This document shows, in pieces, positions 10,385 through 19,831 of a stretch of DNA of 64,000 nt. Under the pieces are notes generated by a model that was not told the origin of the DNA, searched no databases, and saw only the letters and a program-made list of their open reading frames with translations. A program made the position numbers and the translations under genes. How positions within the stretch are numbered: position 1 is the first letter of the stretch; every line of letters starts with the position of its first letter. Origin of the DNA: Acetobacteraceae bacterium H6797 (GTDB lineage: Bacteria > Pseudomonadota > Alphaproteobacteria > Acetobacterales > Acetobacteraceae); contig JADFCQ010000003.1 of NCBI GenBank assembly GCA_015223225.1, forward strand, positions 310,001 through 374,000. Reading direction: 5' to 3'.

Positions 10385-11620
10385 ATGGCTGGTAAGATCC
10401 CTCTTTCGCCGCTCGCCATCGAGATGCCGGCGCTGCCCCCGATCGCGGGCGTCACCCTCGGCTCGGCGGAGGCGGGCATCCGCTACAAGGGCCGTACGGA
10501 CCTGACGCTGATGGAATTCGCCCCCGGCACGACCGTCGCGGGCGTTTTCACCCGCAACAAGTGCCCGGGCGCCCCGATCGACTGGTGCCGCTCCTCGCTC
10601 AAGGGCGGCAAGGCGCGGGCCATGGTGATCAATGCTGGCAATGCCAATGTCTTCACCGGCCAGGCCGGGCGCGACGCCGTGGCAGCGACGGCGCAGGCAG
10701 CGGCAGAGCTTCTGGGTTGCAAGCCCAAGGAGGTCTTCGTCGCCTCGACCGGCGTGATCGGCGAGGTGCTGCCGCATGAGAAGCTGACCAAGGCGCTGCC
10801 GGGCCTGCACAAGAAGCTGGAGGCCGATGGCTGGGCCGATGCCGCCCGCGGCATCATGACCACCGATACCTTCCCCAAGGGCTGCACCCGCACCGCCGAG
10901 ATCAACGGCACGACCGTGACCATCACGGGCATCGCCAAGGGCTCGGGCATGGTGGCGCCGGATATGGCCACGATGCTCTGCTTCATCGCGACCGACGCCA
11001 AGATCCCGGCGGCCGCGCTGCAGGCCATCCTGAAGAAGGGTGTGGACGCTTCCTTCAACCGCACCACGGTCGATAGCGACACTTCCACCTCGGATACCGT
11101 GCTGGTCTTCGCGACCGGCCAGGTGAAGCACAGCCGCGTGCCGGCCGAGGGCGGCCCCATCCTGAAGGACTTCACCCGCGCGCTGAACGAGCTGCTGCTC
11201 GATCTGGCGCTGCAGGTCGTGCGGGACGGCGAGGGGGCGCAGAAATTCGTCCGCATCGACGTGACGGGCGCGACGACCAATCGCTCGGCGCAGAAGATCG
11301 CCATGGCCATCGCCAATTCGCCCCTGGTGAAGACGGCGATCGCGGGCGAGGACGCGAATTGGGGCCGTATCGTCATGGCCGTCGGCAAATCCGGCGAGCC
11401 GGCGGAGCGGGATCTGCTCTCCATCGCCGTGGGCGGCACCTGGATGGCGCGCAATGGCGGCGTGGTGCCGGGCTATGACGAGACGCCGGTGGTGGCCCAT
11501 ATGAAGGGCCGCGAGATCGAGATCACGGTCGATATCGGCCTGGGCAAGGGCAAGGGCCGCGCCTGGACCTGCGACCTGACCCACGGCTACATCGACATCA
11601 ACGGCTCCTACCGCTCCTAG
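10385..11620 (+). CDS. argJ: Bifunctional glutamate N-acetyltransferase / ornithine acetyltransferase
   Basis: 411 residues. ArgJ moves the acetyl group from N-acetylornithine to glutamate, closing the acetyl cycle of arginine synthesis, and can use acetyl-CoA in bifunctional forms. Visible landmarks: GIRYKGRTDLTLMEF near the N-terminus, VINAGNANVFTGQAG, ASTGVIGE, IMTTDTFPKG and the self-cleavage site KGSGMVAPDMATML. Thr196 is the expected nucleophile released at the N-terminus of the beta chain. FNRTTVDSDTSTSDT and GEDANWGRI complete the active site. It follows the parvulin gene, a conserved alphaproteobacterial order. Which of the two reactions dominates cannot be read from sequence. Confidence 0.97.
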   Translation: MAGKIPLSPLAIEMPALPPIAGVTLGSAEAGIRYKGRTDLTLMEFAPGTTVAGVFTRNKCPGAPIDWCRSSLKGGKARAMVINAGNANVFTGQAGRDAVAATAQAAAELLGCKPKEVFVASTGVIGEVLPHEKLTKALPGLHKKLEADGWADAARGIMTTDTFPKGCTRTAEINGTTVTITGIAKGSGMVAPDMATMLCFIATDAKIPAAALQAILKKGVDASFNRTTVDSDTSTSDTVLVFATGQVKHSRVPAEGGPILKDFTRALNELLLDLALQVVRDGEGAQKFVRIDVTGATTNRSAQKIAMAIANSPLVKTAIAGEDANWGRIVMAVGKSGEPAERDLLSIAVGGTWMARNGGVVPGYDETPVVAHMKGREIEITVDIGLGKGKGRAWTCDLTHGYIDINGSYRS

Positions 11621-11630
11621 CCGTGACGCC

Positions 11631-11655
11631 ACGCCCGGCCCTTGCGGCCGGGCGT
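11631..11655. terminator. Strong hairpin between argJ and an MBL gene
   Basis: A perfect 10-bp GC stem (11631-11640 with 11646-11655) around CTTGC, between converging genes. There is no T-run, so termination may need Rho or rely on the stem alone. Confidence 0.55.
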
Positions 11656-11665
11656 GAGCACCCCT

Positions 11666-12541
11666 TCAGGCGCCGAAGAGCGGCCTGAACTCCTCCCCTG
11701 CCTTCCGCACGCGCGCGCAGCCGCAGCCGCGGAAATGAGCGGGCACCAGCAGCAGATTTTCCTCCGCCGCGCATTCCAGCAGGGAAAGCCGCGTGCGTAT
11801 GGCCTCGGCCCCGTCGCTGCAGAAGGCGCTCGACCATTCGGGGCGCAGGATCTGCACCGGCGAGTGGATCGCATCCCCACAGAAAACGGCCCTCTCGCCC
11901 TGCCGCGTGACGCGCAGGCCCATCTGCCCCGGCGAATGGCCGGGCAGGGGGAGCAGCGTCACGCCAGGGGCGATCTCCTGGCCGTCGATGACGGTATCGA
12001 CGAGCTTCGCCTCCAGCAGCGGCTGCACGCTGTCGGCGAAAGAGGCGTGATTGACGCCGGGATTCTCCGCCTGCCGCGCGAGCCAATGCTCCAGCTCTAC
12101 CTTGCCCATGAGATAACGGGCACGCGGAAAGGTCGGCACCCAGCGCCCGTCGATCAGGCGGGTATTCCAGCCCACGTGGTCGGCATGGAGATGGGTGCAG
12201 AAGACGGTGTCGATATCCTCCGGTGCGAGGCCGAGGGCGGCGAGCTTCTCGAGAAAACCGCTCGCCCGCCGGGCGTGCCATTCGGGCCGTGCGGGGCGCG
12301 GCTTCTCCTCGCCGACGCATGTATCGACGAGGATGTTGCGGCCCGCCACGCGCAGCAGGAGGGCCTGCACGCCGATGAGGATGGTGTCCTGCTCGAAATC
12401 GACGTGGTCGGGCTCCAGCATCTCGCGATGCGGCAGGAGCGCCTCCAGGCTCGCCGTCGGCATGAAGCGCTTCGCCGGCAGGGCGAAGCACTCGATGTCG
12501 GCGATGACGTCGACGCGGGCGTCGCCAATGGTGAATTGCAT
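11666..12541 (-). CDS. MBL-fold metallo-hydrolase
   Basis: 291 residues. Two ATGs are possible; GGGGAGG sits directly against the first (12547) and six bases before the second (12541), so the second is chosen. The zinc ligands are the THLHADHVGW motif (H117, H119, D121, H122), a later PGHSPGQMG histidine, FCGDAIH for the bridging Asp, and a near-terminal PAHF. The fold covers lactonases, beta-lactamase-like and other hydrolases; the N-terminal region with a long insert before the HxHxDH motif resembles the AHL-lactonase/quorum-quenching-like branch, but the substrate is not inferable. Converges on argJ and starts the accessory catabolic block. Confidence 0.88.
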   Translation of the reverse strand: MQFTIGDARVDVIADIECFALPAKRFMPTASLEALLPHREMLEPDHVDFEQDTILIGVQALLLRVAGRNILVDTCVGEEKPRPARPEWHARRASGFLEKLAALGLAPEDIDTVFCTHLHADHVGWNTRLIDGRWVPTFPRARYLMGKVELEHWLARQAENPGVNHASFADSVQPLLEAKLVDTVIDGQEIAPGVTLLPLPGHSPGQMGLRVTRQGERAVFCGDAIHSPVQILRPEWSSAFCSDGAEAIRTRLSLLECAAEENLLLVPAHFRGCGCARVRKAGEEFRPLFGA

Positions 12542-12563
12542 AGCCATCCTCCCCGGCGCGGTA

Positions 12564-13172
12564 TCAGCCGGCCATGATCTCTTCGCTGCTCATCAGGTCG
12601 GCGTATTTCTGGCCCATGTCGAAGAGGCTCGCCTCATGCGGGCCCATGGCGCGATCGCCCACGCAATCCGTCACGACGATGGTGCGGAAGTTATGCGAGA
12701 TGGAATCGACGACCGAGGCGCGCACGCAGCCCGAGGTGGTGCAGCCGGTGATCAGCGCCGTATCCGCGCCGCGCCATTGCAGCCAACCGGCCAGCTCCGT
12801 GCCGAAGAAGGCGGAGGCATTGCGCTTGCGGATCACGAACTCGCCTGATGCGGGCTGCAATTCCGGCACGATCTGGCTGAGCGGGCTCGTCTCCGTCAGC
12901 TTGAGCAGGCTGGGCGCCTTGCGCGTGAAGCCACCCGCATCGGAAGCGTCATCGGCATAGACCACGCGGGTATGCGCGACGGGCCATCCCTTCTTGCGCG
13001 CATGGGCGAGAAGATGAACGGTCTTGCCGATCGCCTCCTTGATGTTGCCACCGCCGAAATGCGCGGGATCGGTGAATCCCACGACAAAGTCGACGATGAT
13101 GAGCGCGGGCGCGCGGCCCATGCCCACCGAGGCGCCCATGCCCTGGCGCTTGTAGATATCGAGTTCGCTCAT
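12564..13172 (-). CDS. Isochorismatase-family amidohydrolase
   Basis: 202 residues from the ATG at 13172. The Asp-Lys-Cys triad of the family is visible: D28 in LIIVDFVVGF, K116 in VIRKRNASAFFGT, and C149 in GCTTSGCVRAS, with the cis-peptide motif just before the Cys. Such cysteine hydrolases include N-carbamoylsarcosine amidase, nicotinamidase and maleamate amidohydrolase. Two bases separate it from the upstream maleate-isomerase-like gene, so the pair is one operon. That pairing recalls the last steps of nicotinate breakdown (NicF, NicE), where maleamate is hydrolysed and maleate isomerised. The parallel is inference. Confidence 0.88.
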   Translation of the reverse strand: MSELDIYKRQGMGASVGMGRAPALIIVDFVVGFTDPAHFGGGNIKEAIGKTVHLLAHARKKGWPVAHTRVVYADDASDAGGFTRKAPSLLKLTETSPLSQIVPELQPASGEFVIRKRNASAFFGTELAGWLQWRGADTALITGCTTSGCVRASVVDSISHNFRTIVVTDCVGDRAMGPHEASLFDMGQKYADLMSSEEIMAG

Positions 13173-13174
13173 GC

Positions 13175-13921
13175 TCAGAATTCCGACATGAGGCGGCCGA
13201 AGCCCGGCTTCTTGTCCTCGATGCCGTTGGTGCGCAGGGCGTGCCAATAGGTCGCGGTATTGATCGCGATGACGGGCTTGCCGAGCCAGATTTCCGCGGC
13301 CTCGGCGAAGCGGATCATCGAGAGATTCGTGCCGACCTGGACGATGGCGTCGATATCGTCGCCGTCGAGTTCCATCAGCGTGTCGCGAAGACGCTTGGTG
13401 GTAACCTCGGCGATGGCGATCCAGGAAGTGCATTGCAGCGCGACGTCGCGCACGACATTGAAGCCCATATCGCCAAAGTAGCGGCGCACCTCGATATTCA
13501 TCGCCGGCCAATAGGGCGAGATCACCGCGATGTTCCTGATGCCGCCATAACGATGAAGGGCGGCCGTGCAGGCATGGCTGCCGACGCTGATCTTGAGGCC
13601 GGATTCCTCCTCGACTTCTTTCACGAAGCGATCCGCACCCTTCACGCCGTCGAAGAAGGTGACGGCGGACATGCCCATGACGAGATGCGTCGGCTCGCAG
13701 GTCATGACGCTGCGCACGGCATCGAGCGTATTGCCGGCAATGACTTCGGCGCCCGCGCGGAAGCTCTCATTGCTGATGGCCTTCGCGTTCGGCGTGAAGA
13801 TCCGGCTGTAGTGATTGGTCACGCCCCAGGGGCGCATGTCGTCGAAATCGGGCTGAACGATCGTGTTGGTGGAGGGGCCCATCACACCGAACTTCGCGCG
13901 CCAACCTTGAGCGTCTCTCAT
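13175..13921 (-). CDS. Maleate isomerase / arylmalonate decarboxylase superfamily protein lacking the usual cysteines
   Basis: 248 residues; AAGGAG lies 11 bases before the ATG at 13921. The family plan is clear: FGVMGPSTNT at the front, MGMSAVTFFDG (first active-site loop), GGIRNIAVISPYW, QVGTNLSMI (second loop), LGKPVIAINTATYWHAL and the terminal PGFGRL. In the isomerases and racemases each loop carries a catalytic Cys; arylmalonate decarboxylase keeps the second one. Here neither loop has Cys: the second position reads Val. A Cys occurs elsewhere (SHACTAAL) but not at a loop tip. Either the chemistry differs or the protein binds without catalysis. It is first gene of a two-gene operon with the isochorismatase and diverges from a Bug receptor. 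Confidence 0.8.
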   Translation of the reverse strand: MRDAQGWRAKFGVMGPSTNTIVQPDFDDMRPWGVTNHYSRIFTPNAKAISNESFRAGAEVIAGNTLDAVRSVMTCEPTHLVMGMSAVTFFDGVKGADRFVKEVEEESGLKISVGSHACTAALHRYGGIRNIAVISPYWPAMNIEVRRYFGDMGFNVVRDVALQCTSWIAIAEVTTKRLRDTLMELDGDDIDAIVQVGTNLSMIRFAEAAEIWLGKPVIAINTATYWHALRTNGIEDKKPGFGRLMSEF

Positions 13922-13958
13922 CGATAAAACTCCTTGTTGTTCATCAAGAATCGTGGAA

Positions 13959-13987
13959 ATCATGAGAAAATGACAGAGACGTATCAA
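13959..13987 (-). promoter_or_regulatory. Candidate promoter of the isomerase-like/isochorismatase operon
   Basis: On the minus strand TTGATA (13982-13987) and CATGAT (13959-13964) are 17 bases apart, putting the start of transcription about 30 bases before the ATG. Confidence 0.45.
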
Positions 13988-14042
13988 GGTCTCGCTGCCA
14001 CTTTCCCACGCCGTCACAGGTTAAACCGCCGGAGTCATCACC

Positions 14043-15014
14043 ATGCTCAGACTCAGCCGACGTTCCTTTGCCGCGGCTCTTTCGACACTCGCCATGCCCA
14101 GCATCGTCAGCGCGCAGCCTGCCTGGCCGTCGCGCCCGATCCGCTTCGTCAATCCCGGCCCGGCCGGCGGTGCGGGCGACGTCACCGCGCGCATCGTGAT
14201 GGACAAGGTGAGCTCGCTCATCGGCCAGACTATCGTGATCGACAACCGCCCCGGCGCAGGCACGAATATCGGCATGACCGTCGTGGCGCAGTCGGCGCCG
14301 GATGGCTACACGATCGGCCTTGGCTCCATCGCCGCCAATGCGGTGAACAAGTGGATCTACAAGAGCATGCCCTTCGATCCTGAAAAGGATTTCGAGGCGG
14401 TGAGCCTGATGGTGCTGGTGCCGAACATCATGGTCGTGCCCATGAGCATGCCGGTCAGCAACGTCAAAGAATTCATCGACTATGCCAAGAAGCAGGGCCT
14501 CGTCTCCTACGGCTCCGTCGGCGCAGGCTCCTCGCAGCACCTGGCGGGCGCGCAATTCGGCCTCGTCACCGGCGTCGAGATGCAGCATGTGCCCTATACG
14601 AATTCCGGCCAGCTCAATACCGACCTGATCGAGGGGCGCACGCAGGTTCTCTTCCAGTCCGTCTCCGCCGTGGCCGAGATGGTGCGCGCGGGGAAGATGC
14701 GTGCACTCGCCGTCACCGGCACCCAGCGCCTCGCGGCCTTCCCCGATGTGCCGACGCTGCAGCAGGCGGGTGTCGACATCACCTCGACCGGCTGGTTCGG
14801 CGTGGTGACGCCGGCGAAGGTGCCCGAGAATATTCTCGACGCCCTCAACAAGGCCACCGTCGCCGCCATCGCGGACCCGGAGGTGAGCAAGAAGCTCACG
14901 GATCTCGGCTCCATTCCGCGCAGCTCGTCGCGTCAGGAATACGCGGCCTTCATGCGCGCCGAGACGGCGAAGTATCGCGACGTGATCGCGGCTTCCGGTG
15001 CCTCGGCGAACTGA
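14043..15014 (+). CDS. Bug/TctC-family periplasmic binding protein
   Basis: 323 residues with a signal peptide ending VSA-QP (about residue 24). Mature landmarks: IRFVNPGPAGGAGDVTARIV, VIDNRPGAGTNIG, APDGYTIGLG, HVPYTNSGQLNTDLIEGR and MRALAVTG. The ligand loop differs from the copy at 5141-6118 (PGPAGG against PYAPGG), so the two probably bind different acids. It diverges from the isomerase-like/isochorismatase operon with 121 bases between start codons, which suggests shared control and a role in delivering that pathway's substrate. No cognate TctAB membrane genes are present; it may lend itself to a transporter encoded elsewhere or act as a sensor. Confidence 0.92.
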   Translation: MLRLSRRSFAAALSTLAMPSIVSAQPAWPSRPIRFVNPGPAGGAGDVTARIVMDKVSSLIGQTIVIDNRPGAGTNIGMTVVAQSAPDGYTIGLGSIAANAVNKWIYKSMPFDPEKDFEAVSLMVLVPNIMVVPMSMPVSNVKEFIDYAKKQGLVSYGSVGAGSSQHLAGAQFGLVTGVEMQHVPYTNSGQLNTDLIEGRTQVLFQSVSAVAEMVRAGKMRALAVTGTQRLAAFPDVPTLQQAGVDITSTGWFGVVTPAKVPENILDALNKATVAAIADPEVSKKLTDLGSIPRSSSRQEYAAFMRAETAKYRDVIAASGASAN

Positions 15015-15027
15015 TCCGGCAGATCCG

Positions 15028-15052
15028 GGCGGGCGGTAGGAAACCGCCCGCC
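15028..15052. terminator. GC-rich hairpin terminator
   Basis: A 10-bp stem (15028-15037 with 15043-15052) around AGGAA lies between the converging Bug and monooxygenase genes. No clear T-run follows. Confidence 0.5.
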
Positions 15053-15083
15053 GACGCGCTTGCGTCACCGGCTCATCCTTTCC

Positions 15084-16319
15084 TCAAGCGACCTCGTCCA
15101 GGGCGCGCAGGGAAGCGATCATCGAGCTGCGCATCAGGTAATCCTTGTGCCGCACCGGATCGGCCGCCGTGGCGCGCAAATCGTCGAGCGAGGCACGGCG
15201 AACTTCCGGATCCCGCTGATTGAGCGTCGCGCGATTGCGCAGGGCCTGCTGCTGCACCACATCGAGCGCCACCTTGCGGCGCTGGCGCTCATAGCGGCCG
15301 AGCAGCGCCGGGTCGGCGCCATTCCAAACCTTGGTGAGCTTCTCGGCGAGATTGAAGGCATCATGGATGCCGCCATTCATGCCCATGCCGCCCAGCGGAT
15401 TGTTCACATGCGCCGCATCGCCGGCCAGCAGAACGCGCCCCGCGACGTATTTGGCCGCGACGCGCTCATGCACGCGATAGGCGGTGCGGTGGCAGATCTC
15501 ATAATCGCCGGCCTTGGGCAGCACTTCCTGCATGCGCGACTGGATGCGCTTGTCGGAGAGCATCACGTCTTCCGGCTCGTTCGGATCGGTCGGCAGCAGC
15601 AGGCGCCACAGCTTCGTGGTGCGCAGCAGCACGAACCATTCCGTCGGGTCGGAAATATAGGCGATATTGGTGAGATCCGGCATGACGTCCTGGTATTGGA
15701 AGGTCGTCGAGCAGGTCAGGTAGAGTTCCGGGATGGTCTGGCCTGCGAATTCGATGCCGACCGACTTGCGCACGGCGCTGCGCGCGCCATCGGCGCCGAT
15801 GATCCAGGAGCCCGCGAAGGTCTCGCGCGAGCCGTCGGGCCGCTCGATGGTCAGCTCGGCGCCGTTCTCGTCCTGCTTCGTGTCCACCGCGCGCGCGTCA
15901 TAGACGAAGCGCACGTCGGGATTGGTCGCGAGCCGGTCGCGCAGCAGGCGCGTCAGGCGCCACTGCTCGCATTGCAGGCGATAGGGATGCGCCGTCTCGC
16001 CTTCCAGCAGCGAGAGATCGAAAGTCGCGACAGGCCCGTCGCGGCGGTCGCGGAACTGCCATTCGGGGCAAATGAGGCCCTGCTCGATCAGGATGGAAGA
16101 GAGGCCGAAGCGGTCCAGCATGTCCAGCGTCGGCGGATGGAAGGTCGAGGCGCGCAGACCATCGGGCAGGTCGCGCTCGGCCTCGAAAATGACGACGGGG
16201 ATATTGGCATCCGCAAGCGCCGCGGCGGCCACGAGGCCTACAGGCCCAGCGCCCACCACGAGCACGGGAGCGGTGCCGGGCGCCTTGGTCACGGCGGGAG
16301 AGGCGAGGTCCTGAGACAC
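15084..16319 (-). CDS. FAD-dependent aromatic-ring monooxygenase (PHBH fold)
   Basis: About 411 residues from the GTG at 16319, preceded by AGAGGAAAG; a TTG at 16358 would add 13 residues. Class A flavoprotein hydroxylase motifs are in order: VLVVGAGPVGLVAA for the FAD Rossmann fold, WIIGADGARSAVRKSVG (DG motif for FAD and NADPH), and VLLAGDAAHVNNPLGGMGMNGGIHDAFNL (GD motif). Relatives hydroxylate phenolic, phenylpropanoid or N-heteroaromatic acids with NAD(P)H and oxygen. It is the last gene of the liv-SDR operon, three to four dozen bases after the SDR stop. The gene set (uptake, dehydrogenase, hydroxylase) points to an aromatic or heteroaromatic acid as substrate; this is inference. Confidence 0.88.
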   Translation of the reverse strand: MSQDLASPAVTKAPGTAPVLVVGAGPVGLVAAAALADANIPVVIFEAERDLPDGLRASTFHPPTLDMLDRFGLSSILIEQGLICPEWQFRDRRDGPVATFDLSLLEGETAHPYRLQCEQWRLTRLLRDRLATNPDVRFVYDARAVDTKQDENGAELTIERPDGSRETFAGSWIIGADGARSAVRKSVGIEFAGQTIPELYLTCSTTFQYQDVMPDLTNIAYISDPTEWFVLLRTTKLWRLLLPTDPNEPEDVMLSDKRIQSRMQEVLPKAGDYEICHRTAYRVHERVAAKYVAGRVLLAGDAAHVNNPLGGMGMNGGIHDAFNLAEKLTKVWNGADPALLGRYERQRRKVALDVVQQQALRNRATLNQRDPEVRRASLDDLRATAADPVRHKDYLMRSSMIASLRALDEVA

Positions 16320-16361
16320 GGGAATGAACTTTCCTCTTGAATATGACGAAGACGTCAAAGG

Positions 16362-17156
16362 CTAGGGCGCGAATCTCCCGCCATTCACATAGATCACCTG
16401 ACCCGTGAGATAGCGGGAAGCGGGGCCGCTCAGAAACAGCATCGGCCCCGCGACATCATCCGGCTCGGCAATGCGCCCGAGGGGAATGGAAGAGAGAAGC
16501 TGCCCGGCCTTTTCCGTGCCGAACTGCTTGAGAAAGGCACCGGGCTCGCCTTCCTGCCCGCCATGGCCGAGGCCGCCGGTCAGGAAGGCGGTATCCACCG
16601 CGCCGGGCGCGACGGCATTGGCGCGCAGATGCGGCGCGCCCTCCTTCGCCACGACCTTCATGAGCGAGACGAGCCCGCCCTTCGAGGCGCTATAGGCGGA
16701 GAAGCCCGGCTCGACGAAAGCATGCAGGCCCGAGGCGACATAGACCGCCGAGGCATTGGCCGACCGCTTCAGATAGGGCAGCGCCGCCTGCGTCGCGGTG
16801 AAGGCGGAGATCAGATTGATCTCCAGCACCTTGCGGATATCGCTCATCGGCATTTCGGCGAGCGGCCGCCGGGTGACGTTCATGCCGGTGAGGAAGGCAA
16901 AGACGTCGATGCCGCCCCAGCTTTCGCCGATCCTGCCGATGGCGCTCCCCAGCGCGGCCTCGTCCGTCGCGTCCACCGCCACGCCCTCGACGCCTTCCGG
17001 CACCGGGAAGGCCTCGATCGAGGCCGGCAGATCCAGCACCGCGACCCGGGCGGAAGCCGCCAGCAGCCCGCTCACATAGGCGCGGCCGATGCCGCCGCAG
17101 CCTCCGAGCACGAGGCAGCGGGCGCCGGCTTCCGGGCCGAGGCGCGTCAGATCCAC
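16362..17156 (-). CDS. SDR-family NAD(P)-dependent oxidoreductase
   Basis: 264 residues starting at GTG 17156, three bases after the binding-protein stop; GAGGG in that gene's last codons is the ribosome site. The cofactor motif is LGGCGGIGRAY (about 18-28), the expected NNAG site reads LTGMN (about 89-93), and the catalytic Ser and YSASKGG (Tyr-x-x-x-Lys, about 158-164) are in place. The tail RYLTGQVIYVNGGRFAP is the usual SDR ending. DLP after the second strand suggests preference for NAD over NADP. Placed between an uptake operon and a monooxygenase, it likely oxidises an alcohol or dihydrodiol intermediate. The exact substrate is unknown. Confidence 0.9.
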   Translation of the reverse strand: MDLTRLGPEAGARCLVLGGCGGIGRAYVSGLLAASARVAVLDLPASIEAFPVPEGVEGVAVDATDEAALGSAIGRIGESWGGIDVFAFLTGMNVTRRPLAEMPMSDIRKVLEINLISAFTATQAALPYLKRSANASAVYVASGLHAFVEPGFSAYSASKGGLVSLMKVVAKEGAPHLRANAVAPGAVDTAFLTGGLGHGGQEGEPGAFLKQFGTEKAGQLLSSIPLGRIAEPDDVAGPMLFLSGPASRYLTGQVIYVNGGRFAP

Positions 17157-17159
17157 CGA

Positions 17160-18353
17160 TCAGCCCTCGTAGAGCGAATCGAGGAGTTGAAGCTTGCCAT
17201 CGCGCACTTCGATGACATGCGCCGGCAGGCGTGCCGCGCCATCGGGGTAGAACCAGGTGCGGCCGAGAACACCCTCGAAATTCCAGGCTTCCATCTTCTT
17301 CATCTCATCGCGGATGGCGATGCGCTCGGCGGCGAGCTTGCCCGGCTCGCCCGTCGCCTTGGTGCGGCGCATGGCTTCGGCGAAGATATGGACGATGTCG
17401 TAGATGGCGGCGTCGGTGTGATGCGGGCTGGTGCGCGTCATGCCGGCCTGCTTGGTCAATTCGGCGAAGCGTTCGGTGAAGCGCTTCGTGCGGTCGTTGA
17501 GCCCGGCGTAGAAGAAGCTCGGATAGAGCGTGCCATCGCCCTCGGCGCCGATCTTCTCGGGCAGCGTCGGGTCCGACATCACGCCGCTGCCGATCATGCG
17601 GCCCTTATGGCCCTGGCGGCGCATTTCCTTCAGCACCTTCACCGCCGGCTCGATCGTGCCGCCGAGGGCGACGAGGTCGGTCGGGTTGCGCATCAGCTCG
17701 GCCACCTGCGCGGAAACGTCGAAGGCCTGGATCGGGAAGCCCACCGTCTTCACCACGGGAATGCCCGCTTCCTTGAAGGCGGCGGGATAGACGCCTTCGC
17801 CCAGCGTCTTCGAGATGAACTCGTCCGTCGCATAGATGATGGCGGCATTCTCGGCCGGCATGTTGCGGGCCCTCAGCACCTTCAGCAGGCGGCGGAACTG
17901 CGTCAGCTCGTCCGAGGTATTGCGGAAGGCGAAATTCATCTTGTCCGTGATGCCCGGCGCCGTTGCCGAATTGCTGCACTGGACGATGCCCAGGCGCTCG
18001 CCGGCCGGGAAGGCCACGCGGCATTCGCCGGAGGAGGCCGGGCCGATGATGCAGAGCGCGCCGTCATCCTCGGCGAAGCGCCGCGCCGCCACCTGCGCCT
18101 GGCGCGGGTCGCCGGCGGTGTCGAAGGTCGAGACGCGCAGCTTCTTGCCGTTCACGCCACCGGCCGCGTTGATCTCGTCGATCGCCATGGCGACCGGCAC
18201 CTTGTTGGTGATCAGCAGTGTCTGCAGCGGGCCGGTGGCGACATAGGAAAAGCCCATCACGAGCTCATCAGCGGCGGCCAGCGCGCTGTTGCGGATCGCG
18301 GGCAGTGCCAGGGCCGCCAGGCCGGCACCGAGGGTTCGACGGTTCATGAGCAT
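17160..18353 (-). CDS. Branched-chain amino acid-type ABC transporter substrate-binding protein
   Basis: 397 residues. AAAGGAGA nine bases before the ATG at 18353 sets the start. The signal peptide has RR at its front and a hydrophobic core, ending near NSALAAADE. Periplasmic-binding type 1 landmarks follow: ATGPLQTLLITNKVPVAMAIDEINAAGGVNGKKL, IIGPASSGECRVAFP, a segment around YATDEFISKTLGEGVYPAAF, and a C-terminal DAAIYDIVHIFAEAM. This HAAT group binds amino acids, but many members take aromatic acids, amides or urea. It lies downstream of livF in a seven-gene operon, with 13 bases between stop and start. Confidence 0.92.
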   Translation of the reverse strand: MLMNRRTLGAGLAALALPAIRNSALAAADELVMGFSYVATGPLQTLLITNKVPVAMAIDEINAAGGVNGKKLRVSTFDTAGDPRQAQVAARRFAEDDGALCIIGPASSGECRVAFPAGERLGIVQCSNSATAPGITDKMNFAFRNTSDELTQFRRLLKVLRARNMPAENAAIIYATDEFISKTLGEGVYPAAFKEAGIPVVKTVGFPIQAFDVSAQVAELMRNPTDLVALGGTIEPAVKVLKEMRRQGHKGRMIGSGVMSDPTLPEKIGAEGDGTLYPSFFYAGLNDRTKRFTERFAELTKQAGMTRTSPHHTDAAIYDIVHIFAEAMRRTKATGEPGKLAAERIAIRDEMKKMEAWNFEGVLGRTWFYPDGAARLPAHVIEVRDGKLQLLDSLYEG

Positions 18354-18366
18354 GATTTCGTCTCCT

Positions 18367-19066
<700 letters not shown>

Positions 19067-19077
<11 letters not shown>

Positions 19078-19831
19078 GACTGGTCCCCGATCCGAGATAG
19101 GCTTCGAGAACCTGCGGGTCGCGTTGCACCTCGGCCGGCGTGCCCTCGGCGATCTTCTGGCCGAAATTCAGCACCACCACGCGTTCGCAGAGGCGGCGCA
19201 CGAAGCCCATGTCATGCTCGACGACGAGCAGGCTCACGCTATCGCCGCAGATGGTTTCGATGCTGGCGATCAGCTCTTCCCGCTCGGTCGGGTTCAGCCC
19301 GGCCGCCGGTTCGTCCAGCATCAGCAGCCTGGCCCCCGCGACGGAAGCCCGCAGCAATTCGAGCCGCTTCTGCACGCCGTAGGGAAGGTTATAGACCAGC
19401 GACTGCGCGTAATGCCCGAGCCCGGCGCCTTCGAGGGCAGCCAGCGCATCACGCCGCCAGCGGTTGCGCGGCATCAGGCCGAGCGGTGAAATCTGGTCCC
19501 ACCAGCGCCGCGCCCGCAGGTGCTGGCCAAGCATGATATTCTCGACCGCCGAGAGATGCGGCATCAGGCGGATGTTCTGGAAGCTGCGCGCCATGCCGTG
19601 GCGGGCGCGCCGCCAATCCGGCAAAGCCGAGATATCCACGCCATCCATCACGATCCGCCCCGTGGTGAGCGGGTAGACGCCGGTGATGAGGTTGAAGATC
19701 GTCGTCTTGCCCGCGCCATTGGGCCCGATCAGCCCGATGCGCGCGCCGCGCGGCACCTCGAGGTTGAAATCCTGGATGACCTTGAGCCCACCGAAGGATT
19801 TCGAGACATTCTCGAGTAAAAGCAGGCTCAT
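19067..19831 (-). CDS. livG: LivG-type ABC transporter ATPase
   Basis: 254 residues from the ATG at 19831; the longer frame to 19942 is livM shadow. Walker A GPNGAGKTTIFNLITGVY (about 37-54), RSFQNIRLMPHLSAVENIMLG (Q-loop region), the signature place reads NLPYGVQKRLELLRA, a common LivG variant of LSGGQ, then LLMLDEPAAGLNPTE and LLVVEHDM with the switch His. The TRFQN-like stretch and the degenerate signature are normal for LivG. Overlaps livM by four bases (ATGA). Confidence 0.95.

Noticed and set aside
9386-11632. 748-residue open frame antisense to the parvulin and argJ genes
   Set aside because: It mirrors two well-supported genes on the other strand, has His/Arg/Gly-rich shadow composition and no motif.
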